Origin: Picocystis sp. L7
Taxonomy: Eukaryota; Chlorophyta; Picocystophyceae; Picocystales; Picocystaceae
Assembly: GCA_020975725.1 (NCBI GenBank)
Contig: QXJR01000015.1
Coordinates: 186,001-250,000 of the forward strand
Direction of reading: 5' to 3'
Length of the DNA: 64,000 nucleotides
Shown here: positions 1 to 9,256 of the stretch, piece by piece
How the letters are laid out: every line of letters begins with the position of its first letter
Numbering within the stretch: the stretch's first letter is position 1
Translations under genes and position numbers: made by a program
Notes under the pieces: generated by a model
Database searches by the model: none
The model's input: the letters and a program-made list of their open reading frames with translations, nothing else
What the model was told of the DNA's origin: nothing

Positions 1-381
1 GAACCCACGTCCGAACGGGTTCGCTGGCGAGGGGGATCCCAGAGGACACCCGAGGGACGTGTCGACGGGAATGGACATGGACGCAACCGCCAACGTCCCA
101 TCGGCGCCTTTTCCTTCGTCGAAGCGGGATGCCAGACGACGAAGAGGTGGGTCTGGGACGCCAGGAACCGTCGGCGTTCGCTCTGGGCGCGGGAAACACG
201 CGTCCCTCGCGCTCGCCTGGGCACTCGGAGGCGTCCAAGCGCAGGTTTCCGACCGTGGAACGTGGGAATCCTTCCCTGCACTCCTTCGTTCGCGCGCCGA
301 AGCGATGGCACACGTCGCGGATGGGAGCCCCAGGTCTGCTTACACGCGTGCCTTTATTGTTCGTGTGAAAGGTGCGACGAC
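1..381. other. Left-edge flank, no gene supported
   Basis: This G+C-rich stretch lies downstream of the DHODH stop codon. Short open frames exist but none resembles a known family or has a convincing start. I see no RNA gene or repeat. Confidence 0.5.
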
Positions 382-1692
382 CTAGGCGGTGGTGCGATGC
401 GCGGAACCCACGGCGTCCGACACCGACGACCAGCCGTCTCGACGCAAGCAGTCGACCAGTTCGCGCTTGATCCGCGGCACCAATGCCGGACCGTCGTAGG
501 CGAAGGACGTGTACAGCTGGACCAAGCTTGCACCCGCACATATCTTGGCGTAGGCATCCTCTCCGGACGAAACGCCACCGCATCCCACCAGCGGGATGCG
601 TCCATGGGTGAGCTCGTACATCCGATGGAGCACTCTGGTGGAGCTTTCCATCAGCGGTTTTCCGCTCAATCCTCCGGTTTCTTCGCCGTGTTTCGCCGAA
701 GCCACCTCCGGCGGACGTGCCACGGTCGTGTTGGACACGATCAATCCGTCCACGCGCAACCGCGTGGCCACGGATGCCACGTCCTCGAGGTCCTGCTCGG
801 ACAGGTCTGGCGCGATTTTGATCAGCAGCGGCGGTGGACCTCGTATTCCCCAGGTCATGGCGTTTCGCGCTTGGAGGACCTGCTTCACCAAGGTTTCCAA
901 CTGCTTCCGTCCTTGCAGCGCACGCAGTCCAGGTGTGTTGGGCGACGAGATGTTCACCACCAAGTAATCCGCGAACCTCGCCAACCGCTTGACGCCCGTC
1001 ACGTAATCTGCAGCCGCGTCCAAGCTGGTCTTGTTCTTGCCCAAGTTGATGCCCAGCATGCCCAGCTCGTTGGTGCGCTGGCTCAACCGACGGGCCAGCT
1101 TCGCGTGCACCTCTTCGACGCCTTGGCTGTTGAATCCGTACCGGTTGATGACGGCGCGCTGGTCCACCAGTCGAAAGACGCGCGGCTTGGGATTGCCAGG
1201 CTGCGGCTTGGGCGTCACCGATCCCACTTCCACGTGTCCGAAGCCGAGGTCCAACAGGCCGTCGACGGCTTCTGCGTTCTTGTCGAAACCGGCGGCCAAG
1301 CCGATGGGATTGCAAAACTCGCGTCCCCAGAGCACCGTGCGCAAGCATTCGGGATCCGGACGCGTCTCCTTGGGCAGGAGGCGATGCTTGGCCGCCCAGA
1401 CCGCCAAGTCATGCGCGGTCTCGCCGTCCAACGTGCGCAGCAGCGGCACCAGTGCGCTGCTGGCTTCGAACACGAGGTGCCGCACCCACGGCTGGTCCGA
1501 TATCCCGTATCCGATCCCCGTTCCCACGCCAAAGGCGACGCCCACGCGCGCCAGGCGCCTCCTCCAGCTCGTGGACGACGCCGCACGTCCGGTTTCGCGC
1601 GCGCCAGGTCCGCTTCGGAAGCTGCGGGCGCCTCCTGTGCGCCACCGGGTCGCATGCACGGCCCATGCGTTGGCCATGGCCCTCCTGCGCAT
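382..1692 (-). CDS. DHODH: Dihydroorotate dehydrogenase, class 2 (mitochondrial type)
   Basis: It oxidises dihydroorotate to orotate with quinone as acceptor, the fourth step of pyrimidine synthesis, normally at the mitochondrial inner membrane. About 436 aa, the usual class 2 length. The N terminus is Arg-rich (presequence-like) and is followed by a Gly-rich hydrophobic anchor (VGVAFGVGTGIGYG). The FMN/substrate barrel follows, with GLAAGFDKNAE, NRYGFNSQG, the catalytic-Ser loop NISSPNTPG, and the C-terminal VGCGGVSSGEDA. Catalytic Ser in place of Cys marks class 2. The frame is open much further upstream but that part looks like noise; I chose the ATG at 1692, and an ATG at 1677 is equally possible. 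It is divergent from DXO and shares a ~560-bp upstream region with it that carries paired TTGTGAA boxes. Confidence 0.93.
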   Translation of the reverse strand: MRRRAMANAWAVHATRWRTGGARSFRSGPGARETGRAASSTSWRRRLARVGVAFGVGTGIGYGISDQPWVRHLVFEASSALVPLLRTLDGETAHDLAVWAAKHRLLPKETRPDPECLRTVLWGREFCNPIGLAAGFDKNAEAVDGLLDLGFGHVEVGSVTPKPQPGNPKPRVFRLVDQRAVINRYGFNSQGVEEVHAKLARRLSQRTNELGMLGINLGKNKTSLDAAADYVTGVKRLARFADYLVVNISSPNTPGLRALQGRKQLETLVKQVLQARNAMTWGIRGPPPLLIKIAPDLSEQDLEDVASVATRLRVDGLIVSNTTVARPPEVASAKHGEETGGLSGKPLMESSTRVLHRMYELTHGRIPLVGCGGVSSGEDAYAKICAGASLVQLYTSFAYDGPALVPRIKRELVDCLRRDGWSSVSDAVGSAHRTTA

Positions 1693-1827
1693 TCCAGGAC
1701 CCTCCCACGAGCACGAACGCGATCCCACGCGCGAGGCGAGAGCGCAGCACGCGCAGCACGCGCCTCGAAATGGCGGTGGAAGCTCGCCTCGGTGCAAGAC
1801 CCCCTTCCCTTTTCCCACCGGAAAACA

Positions 1828-1850
1828 CAGTTGTGAACGGGGTTGTGAAG
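1828..1850. promoter_or_regulatory. Paired TTGTGAA boxes in the DHODH/DXO divergent promoter
   Basis: Two copies of GTTGTGAA lie about 12 bases apart, some 140 bp upstream of the DHODH start. The same word recurs upstream of COG2 and between ESS2 and the RanBP9-like gene. Function is inferred only from this recurrence. Confidence 0.5.
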
Positions 1851-2249
1851 ATCGTCGTGCTTGCTTCCGTCGCCTTCCGAGGACGTCGGAAAGACGCGTC
1901 CTTGTCTTCAGGGTCGCCATGGATCCTCCATGGGACTTCCAAGAGAGGCAAGGCGTCTTCCGGCGCGTCCTGGTCCCGGAATACGATCGGAAACCGCGCC
2001 GCGGTGCGTCTCCTCCGCCATCGCCTCTCGCGAAGGAATCCCAAGGGACGAATCCCCTTCCCTCGATCCCCCATTCGTCAGAAGAACACAGGACCCTTCC
2101 CTTCTCCATCGAGATCTTCCGAAGAGACATCGATGCCTTCCCGATGGGAACCGTAGTGGGTCGGGTCCAGGTGGGCGAGAACCGTACCAAAGCACGGACC
2201 AAAGCACGAAAGCGCCAAGAAGGCGGGAACCACGTGCACGTTGGCGGCG

Positions 2250-3471
2250 ATGGCGAAGGCAGAAGGGAGACGAACGAAGCTCGTGGGTGCCGTGGAGGTA
2301 CAGGTGAAAGCACGTCCCGTGTCCATGCAGCAGCCGGTGGAAATCGCCGCGTTCAGCAAAGGGAGGGACGAGGACGCCTTCGACGAAGAAGGAAGGAAGA
2401 ACTTGGTGCGTGGCGAATTCGGACGCGAAAGAGATGTCCAAGCAATGAAAAAACGGTGTCCGGAAGGGAGTGGAGACGACGTCACGATTCCATGAACGAG
2501 ATACCCCAGGTTCTCGAACGCAAGCGCTGACCGAACCCACGACCACCGACGTGCAGAAGGCGTACGTGCGTCCCACGCTGCCGTTCGACCTGAACGATGG
2601 ATACGACAGGTTTCGAGACAAAGACAGGTTCGAACTGCATCCAGGATCGCTGGATCCCATCCTCACCAGCGTCCTTCGAGCTTCGCCAGAGCAATTGGAA
2701 CGAGCGGATTTCGTCACCTGGAGAGGAGCCCTCACGTTCATCATGACGACGCCCTACTGCAGGAAAGACAGCTGGCACCTAGAAGTGCAAAGAGTGGGCA
2801 CGACGATTTTCTTGAACGTGGTCAATCCACCGGAAAAGATCGAATCGGAAAGGAACAAAACCAAAAGGGACCTGACCATGTGCTACTGGGGGTTCTCCTT
2901 CGAGGACAAGTGCTGCAATGGGGGCAAGAAGGAACCGATAGACTGCGAAGAATCGTTCATTTCCGTCGTCAAGACGAAAGTCGGAAACAATCGGATCGTC
3001 ATGGGAGGGGAAGTCGATTGTTGCACGCAAGAAAGCTCCCCCGAGCATGGCTACGAATATCTGGAATTGAAAACTACCCGTGACATGAGAAAGGAGGGAG
3101 AATTCGTGTGGTTCAAGAAGAACAAGCTGATCAAGTGGTGGGCGCAGTCCTTCTTGCTGGGCGTCCAGACCATCATCGCGGGATATCGAGACAACAAGGG
3201 AATCTGCACCAACATCGGAGAGTTCAAGACGCTGGAAATCCCCCGAATGGTCCGACAGATCCCGGACGGATGGGACGGGAACGTGTGCATCGGGTTCTTG
3301 CATGAGTTTCTGGAATGGTTGAAACTGCAAGTGCTGCCAAGGAGTGCGAGCAAGAGATTCAGGATAGAGTTCAACCCAAGGGTGAACGATAGGCAAATAA
3401 TTCTGGTGGAAGACGATTCCATCCCCCCGTTTATTTCACAGGAGTACTTGGAGCACAAGTACGGCCTATGA
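2250..3471 (+). CDS. DXO: DXO/Rai1-family decapping exoribonuclease (two exons)
   Basis: Family members remove aberrant or non-canonical 5' caps from RNA and degrade it 5' to 3', mainly in the nucleus. I read exon 1 at 2250-2405 and exon 2 at 2557-3471, giving 356 aa. Exon 1 holds the family's N-terminal pattern QPVEIAAFS. Exon 2 holds FDLNDGYD, FVTWRG and MTTPYC, the metal-binding GEVDC (about 202-206), ELKT (about 222-225) and the KWWAQSFLLG helix. All acidic metal ligands appear present. Exon 2 has no in-frame ATG before its conserved region, which is what exposed the intron. Close to plant and animal DXO in length. It ends 66 bp before the convergent methyltransferase gene. Confidence 0.9.
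2406..2556 (+). other. Spliceosomal intron in DXO (151 nt)
   Basis: Begins GTGCGT and ends GTGCAG, phase 0. A GCTGAC branch-point-like motif lies about 28 nt before the acceptor. Splicing joins ...GRKNL to KAYVRP..., which restores alignment with the DXO family. Both alternative frames are closed. Confidence 0.8.
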
Positions 3472-3537
3472 TCCCACCTTTTACGAGGGGTGGGTTTGCT
3501 CGATCAAAAAATAAGTTTGCTGCATCAGAAGCTGCAA

Positions 3538-4611
3538 TCAAGGTTTGCGGAAGAGGTAATGGCCTACCATCCATTCTTCCCCATCGTTGTACTTGAACAG
3601 CTCTGAACATGCCATGTAGAAGACCCTCCAACGAGTCCACCACACTATCTCTTGTTCCTTTCCATAAGTCTTGCTGATGATGGGAAAGCAAACGTCCTTC
3701 TTCTTGTCCATCTCCTGCAGCCAAGCCTCCAGCGTTTTGGAGTAATGCTTGCCGTTGACTCGCCAGTGGTCTTCGATCTTGAGATCCTCCTGGAAGTACA
3801 GCAACAGGTCGTCCGATGGCATGGTTCCTCCTTCGAAGAAATGCTTCGTCATCCAGTCGTCTTCATTTTCCACCACGTAGTGGTAGGCATACTTCCTGTG
3901 TGCGAAAATGTGGACGAAGAGCAGACTCTCCGGTTTCATCCACTGGGACACCCTCCTCAGCAGTTCTCCGTAGTTTTTCATGTGCTCGAACATCTCCACG
4001 GACAGCACTCGATCGAAGGATCCGGGCGATTCGCCCTTTTCTCCATAGAAGGCCATGTCCTGGGTGAGTACGGCGAGGTTGCCGAGGTTCCTTTCTTTGG
4101 CCTTCGCATCGATGAATTCCTTCTGGGTTTTGGAGTTGGAGATGGCCGTCACCCGGCTATTCGGATACTTGGCCGCCACGTACAGGCAGAGGGAACCCCA
4201 TCCGCATCCGAGTTCGAGCACGTCTTGTCCGTCTTGGAGCTGGGCACGTTTGCAGTACAGTTCGAGCATGGCTTCTTCTGCCTCTTGCAAGGTCTCGTCG
4301 CCACGAGGGTACAGGCAGCAGCTGTATTTGAGGTGGGGTCCCAGGCAATGCAAGAAGTATTCCGTGGGCACTTCGTAGTGCTGTTCGTTGGCTCTTTCTG
4401 TCTTCACCGCCACGGGCATGCTACGCAGCTCACGCACGAAATCCATGAGGTTGTTCTGTTCGCTTTCCGCACCTCCAGCGCAGGATTCCAGCCGACCACG
4501 CAGGAGGGATCGGATTCCTGTGCGCACGACGCTATCCGGCACCCATCCTTTCTCCATGGCACGCACGGCAGCGCCGAAACACGCCTCGTACGCGCGCGAA
4601 GTCCACGCCAT
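3538..4611 (-). CDS. SAM-dependent methyltransferase, CFA-synthase / coclaurine-N-methyltransferase-like
   Basis: 357 aa from the ATG at 4611; an upstream TTG at 4662 is not used as a start here. The fold is the cyclopropane-fatty-acid-synthase superfamily, with the SAM motif VLELGCGWGS (motif I), then FDRVLSVEMFEHM and the C-terminal WRVFYMACSELF. The early segment HYEVPTEYF is typical of the plant and algal branch usually annotated as coclaurine N-methyltransferase-like. Substrate cannot be read from sequence: an alkaloid role is very unlikely in an alga, and lipid or small-amine methylation is possible. No signal peptide is obvious. Convergent with DXO. Confidence 0.85.
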   Translation of the reverse strand: MAWTSRAYEACFGAAVRAMEKGWVPDSVVRTGIRSLLRGRLESCAGGAESEQNNLMDFVRELRSMPVAVKTERANEQHYEVPTEYFLHCLGPHLKYSCCLYPRGDETLQEAEEAMLELYCKRAQLQDGQDVLELGCGWGSLCLYVAAKYPNSRVTAISNSKTQKEFIDAKAKERNLGNLAVLTQDMAFYGEKGESPGSFDRVLSVEMFEHMKNYGELLRRVSQWMKPESLLFVHIFAHRKYAYHYVVENEDDWMTKHFFEGGTMPSDDLLLYFQEDLKIEDHWRVNGKHYSKTLEAWLQEMDKKKDVCFPIISKTYGKEQEIVWWTRWRVFYMACSELFKYNDGEEWMVGHYLFRKP

Positions 4612-5807
4612 CTTCGTCGCACACGTCGAATTCGTGCTGTGTTCGTCGAGGACTCGTTCCAATGCTTCACCTCCTCAGTTAAGCTCAAGATGTAGGTGTT
4701 AATGTCCAACCAAAGCCAAACCAACGAGGTGAATTCCACGTCCAAGGATGGCCTCGAAGGTGATTGTGGCGAAACCAGGCACCACCGTGTCCTTCGGGAT
4801 GCTCGCGACGTCGTGAGTAGTCCGCTCGGCAGGATTGCGCTCTGGTTGCCGCGAGAAACGAAGGGACAACTCCGTCCGAAAAAGTTCGAACGTCGCAGGG
4901 TCGCGAGTGGACGCGTGTCGATCGGAGCTTGAGCACGGACAACCATGCAAGGCCCACCTTGCTAGAATCGATGCAAAAGTAGCCCAAGGGACACGCGATT
5001 GCTTGTGTTCACGTGCCATGCACGGAGGAGCAAGAAGAGTAGCAAGGACGAGGCGAGGCATGTTGGGGAAGCGACTCGACGACATTCGTAGATGCAGTCA
5101 CCAAACCTGAATTCGTGAGCCTTCACAAGGAGGAGAGGGGATGGACCTCGAGTTGTCCTTTGACGACCTGGCAACAATTGTATTGAAGGCCCCGATCTTG
5201 CAATGGGCGAACCGAAACATGGTTGTGACATTGTAGACGAAACATCCAAGTCCGAGATTTGATCAACCCACGACGTTGATGTGGCACAGTGCGAATTTGG
5301 ACGACACAAACATGGATCGATCAAGACGGTCGAATTGCAGCCCCAACCTACGTCCGCCACGATGAGCGACCACGGACGATTCGCCGCGACCACATGAACT
5401 CGATGCACCCCAAGCCGCGCGCGGTCCGTTGCTCATCCTCCGGCTTTGCCTTTCTTCTCCCATCCGGCTTGTCCATCGCGAACGGCAGCACGTCCAAGCA
5501 AGGCACACCACCGTATGGACCTTTGGGATCCAAGACCCCACCCGTCCGCGAGACACGCAACGGCACGCAACCTTTTGCACGTCGACGCAAGCGGTGGGTT
5601 CGTGGCCCACTTCGTTCACGTCCCTTTCTTCACCTCGGTTGAAACCGATCCCGGACCCCGAGTGGCGGTGGTCCTACCTCCCACCTCCATCCGACGTGGC
5701 AGACGTCCACGTGGCATATCCGTACGGATCCCGGGGAGGGATCTCGGACCACGTGACCCCCGGATCCGCCCCGGGGGGGGGGGGACGAGTCGTACGGAAC
5801 TTCGGAA
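4612..5807. other. Intergenic between methyltransferase and TruA
   Basis: About 1.2 kb upstream of both divergent genes. No conserved frame was recognised. A run of about a dozen G sits at 5773-5784, shortly before the TruA start. No tRNA-like fold was noticed. Confidence 0.5.
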
Positions 5808-6599
5808 ATGACGTGTCGACGTTATCTTTTGGCGTTGGAGTACCTGGGCGGCGCGTTTCGCGGATGGCAAGCCACACCATGCACGCCGAGCGTGCAACAG
5901 GCGCTGGCGGAATCCCTCGCTGACCTGGGACAGGTGCACGTGGTGGGATCCAGCCGCACCGACGCAGGAGTGCACGCCTGGAACAACGTGTGCCACGTGG
6001 ACCTGGTTTCGAAGGTGGACCGTCCCGCCAAATCCGTGCGTGGATGTGCCAACCAACACTTCCATCGTAATGGAAAAGAAGTGCAAGTGATCAGTGCGCA
6101 GATGGTGTCCAAAGATGTCCATGCCAGGTTCTCTGCCAAGGAAAGGACCTACGTCTATCGCATCCGACACGGTGTAGATCACGTCTCCGTATTCGAAAGA
6201 GGAAGAGTGTGGCATCTCAGGGAGCACCTCGACGTGGAAAATATGCAAAGGGCTGCGAGAGCGATGGAGGGACGCCGAGACTTCGGAAGGTGGAGAGGAG
6301 CAGGATGCCAAGCTTCGTCCCCCCTGAGAACGTTGGACGAATTCAGCGTGGAACGCGAAACACAGGGAGACAGCACCTTGCTGTCCATCAATGCACGTGC
6401 CAAGTCCTTCCTGTATAAACAAGTGAGGCTGATGGTTGCCACACTGGTGGCCTGTGGACAAGGATCACTCGAAGTGCAGGACATTGAAACCATGTTGCAA
6501 GACAAAGGGTACCCGTGCAAACAGCCCAAGCAGATTGCTCCACCACACGGTCTGTACCTTGCCAATGTGAAATATGACTTTCCCATTGTCAATGAATAA
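5808..6599 (+). CDS. tRNA pseudouridine synthase, TruA/PUSL1 type
   Basis: It isomerises uridine to pseudouridine in tRNA, in the bacterial enzyme at positions 38-40 of the anticodon arm. 263 aa, the usual TruA length. It has YLLALEYLGGAFRGWQ at the N terminus, the catalytic-Asp loop SSRTDAGVHA (Asp near residue 52), the ARFSAKERTYVYRI strand, and the C-terminal FLYKQVRLMVATLV helix in place of the usual FLRHMVR. There is no long N-terminal extension, so it could be cytosolic, or target an organelle through an internal signal. Start ATG 5808. It ends about 100 bp from the convergent COG2 stop codon. Confidence 0.9.
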   Translation: MTCRRYLLALEYLGGAFRGWQATPCTPSVQQALAESLADLGQVHVVGSSRTDAGVHAWNNVCHVDLVSKVDRPAKSVRGCANQHFHRNGKEVQVISAQMVSKDVHARFSAKERTYVYRIRHGVDHVSVFERGRVWHLREHLDVENMQRAARAMEGRRDFGRWRGAGCQASSPLRTLDEFSVERETQGDSTLLSINARAKSFLYKQVRLMVATLVACGQGSLEVQDIETMLQDKGYPCKQPKQIAPPHGLYLANVKYDFPIVNE

Positions 6600-6700
6600 T
6601 TAAAAGAGAGCATTGTATGCTGTGCACCTTCGGAATAAATGCTGCTTGCCATGCACATAACCAGCGTGTGGAGGGCCACAAAAAAGATTGGGCATCGTCA

Positions 6701-8991
6701 TCAGGATGCATTGGGAGGCTCTTCAGTCTGTTGGTCCACGGATCCAGTCGTCTCCTCGTGCACCCGTGGCACGTCTTTTGGCAAGAGTTGCACACTACCC
6801 TTGGCATCTTCTGGTGCGGCTGCCTCCCAAAGATCAATGTAAGCCTGGAAATTCTCAGGGTCCAACCCGGCTTGTTTCAATTGATTTCCCACCTCCTTTA
6901 CATCAAGAAACAGCTGTAAGCAGATCTTCTCCGTGTCTGTCACTTTGGCTACAGCATCTGAGGAAGCTTGCTTCTTCAGGCGCTTCAAGGACGACTCTGT
7001 CTTCTTTACCGTTTCAATCAGTTCCGTGATCATTGCCCTATAAACATTGCAAACAGAGGCGGCAGCTCCTTCCAGAAGTACCAGATTGCCATCTACCATG
7101 CTGGAGAAAGAAATTATGGGTGCCATGGCACTCGTCACATACGGTGACGGTCTTGTGGGCGAAGGCTTGTTAGTCATCCTGTAAGCAGCCGTCACTCCTC
7201 TCATTTGTTTCAAAACAAGAGCGCATTTTTCTGAAACCATTCCTATCAACCTATCTTGAGCAATTTCGGCCACATCGTCTAATTTGTGTGCTGCATCTCG
7301 CAGTAGATCCAACGAGGAACGTTTCACCTCAGCGGGCAAGCTGCCCAACCGCTCAGAGACGGTCCCAACGTAGATTTCTAGGACATTCCCACTCAGAGCC
7401 CTAAGATCCCGAACAATCGCATGAAGGCATTTTGTCGGGTCGGCTCCCAACCACGGTTCAGCGCTCTCTCCTTCGCTGGAAGAGGCTGGGACCTGCAAAC
7501 CCTGCTCTACCCAATGGCCATACCGAGCCAACACCTGTAAAGAAAGTCTCAGGAACTTATCTGCAAGTTCTTGCAGATAGAAATCAGGAGAGAAGCATTT
7601 GCCGAGGCTCTCCCATACAGCAACAGTCGACCCCAGTACAAAGCCATCTTTGGGTTCAGGCAACGTCGTTGGTTTAGTTCCAGAGAGATGCCTCTCCAAA
7701 CTTGTGGCCACATCTTGGAAGCGAAGGGTGAAATAGACGCTCGTATTCCACCTCTTTAGCAAGGATTTGTAGTGTTCTGATCCCCGGAAGTTGTCCAACT
7801 TCCTCTTGCTAATGCAATACTTTTCCAGTTCTTCAAGGAAACGAATCGTGGCCAAGTAGTTCTTGTGAAAAGTACTCGGGATACCCGGGGAAAAGGATGT
7901 TGCTCTCTTCTCGCCCAGGGTGGACTCGACTTCAGCCAGAACACTGTTAGCCAAGAAATTGAAAGCGTGCAGTCCTGAGTGAGGTGTGTTCACCAGTCTC
8001 AACAGCACACCCAGGCGCGAAGACACCCCGTACGAAATGTCGGTGTAGAGAGGTTCGAGTTGCTCAGGTTCATGGGCCTTCGCTTGGATGAGCGTAGCAT
8101 ATGCTTCCAAACACTCATCCAGGAGTGGCTTCATGATCTTATCTTTCACCACTGCTTCTGCACGATCCACAGCATTCACTGAAGCGAAGGACCTAAGGCA
8201 CTGCTGCAGATTGGCAGGAGATTTGGTGCGCAGGGAAGCTTCTAAGCTCTTTTCAAGCTCTGACAGGAACAATTCCCTCGCCCGTTGGATCCTCGGGCTC
8301 AGGTTTCGCAGCGAAGGCAATTCGCGCCCCTTGGCTACATAGAACTGGATCCTACTGAGCTCACTCGCAATGCGTTCAAGCAGCCTAGGGAATGCTTCCT
8401 CGTAGTTGAGTGCGGGTCCATTCTCCATCTCTTGGATCAGCTTCTCCAGTTTGGACACAGCATGAGATGTGTCTTGTATGATTTCCAAGCGTGCTCTGTC
8501 TCGAAAGTTCTCTTCCCTTTTGGTGAGGCAAGCGTTGAGGTTGGCGATGACCGCCATGATGTCGGCCCGAACACTCTTCATCTTCCCTTCCACGTCTTCC
8601 AGCGGTTCGTCCATCTTCGAGACGGCCTCCTCCACGTCCATCACCTCGGAGGAGAGGCCCACGAAATCGCTGTATTCCTCGTTGATGGTATGCACGAGGT
8701 TCTCCTCGATGCGTTGCGCTTGTTCGTGCAGTTCTTTGCGCAGCGTTTCCAGCGGGACCTTCCGCATCGCGCATCCCATCCCAATCCGTCAGCTCCTTCC
8801 TCTTGCCTTCCTTCGTCTTCCTGCCTCCTTCGAATGGCGTTTGTCGCGACACGTACGATGGCTTTGAGGTCGCGGATGTATCCATCCACGTCGTAATCGT
8901 CGTCCCAGAACACCTCGGCTTTCAACCACGCGGGCGATTGCTCCAACATGCGGCGTTCCAGCGGATCCATGGAGGCTTCCACGGCCTCCAT
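6701..8991 (-). CDS. COG2: COG2, subunit 2 of the conserved oligomeric Golgi complex (two exons)
   Basis: COG2 belongs to lobe A of the Golgi vesicle-tethering complex. Exon 1 is 8857-8991 (45 codons) and exon 2 is 6701-8758; the product is 730 aa against roughly 750 in plants. Exon 1 supplies the N-terminal FWDDDYDVDGYIRDLKAI, matching the plant pattern before VPFETLR. Exon 2 starts VPLETLRKEL and contains the DFVGLSSEV coiled region. The C-terminal part has RMTNKPSPTRPSPYV, a hallmark of COG2 rather than other COG subunits. Without the intron the frame would begin at an unconvincing MGCAMRK. Start ATG 8991. Four TTGTGA boxes lie just upstream. Confidence 0.92.
8759..8856 (-). other. Spliceosomal intron in COG2 (98 nt)
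   Basis: On the minus strand it begins GTACGT and ends GGAAG, phase 0, with a GCTGAC motif about 30 nt before the acceptor. Removal fuses DLKAI to VPLETLR, exactly the arrangement seen in plant COG2. Confidence 0.85.
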
Positions 8992-9130
8992 GGCCGTTTC
9001 CACGTCCAACAAGACGCCTCTGGCCGCAAAAAGAAGCGCGAGACGCGCGCGTCGACGAAGACGATGGCGCGGAATGGAACGGCCATCGTCGAAACATCGA
9101 GATCTACCCCCTTCTTCCCGAAAGAACACA

Positions 9131-9256
9131 GTTGTGATCTGCAGTGAGATTCCAAATAAATAACAGTTGTGAAATGGGGTAGCGAGCTGGGAGGGAGACG
9201 TGGAGAACCCGGTTGTGAAAATGGGGTCGGAGGAGAGGGGGCGATAGTTGTGAAGA
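9131..9256. promoter_or_regulatory. Array of four TTGTGA boxes upstream of COG2
   Basis: TTGTGA occurs at about 9132, 9168, 9212 and 9248, all in the same orientation and roughly 35-45 bp apart, 140-265 bp upstream of the COG2 start. Three of the four read TTGTGAA. The spacing and repetition suggest a transcription-factor array. Confidence 0.5.

Noticed and set aside
2470-2556. GTG-started N terminus for DXO
   Set aside because: No ATG, and an upstream exon matches the family N terminus better.
2510-2556. Alternative 47-nt DXO intron with a GTTCTC donor
   Set aside because: Its donor does not fit the GTRCG pattern of the other introns, and it would omit the QPVEIAAFS segment.
3652-4695. 347-codon plus-strand frame over the methyltransferase
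   Set aside because: Complement of a clear methyltransferase gene; no family match.
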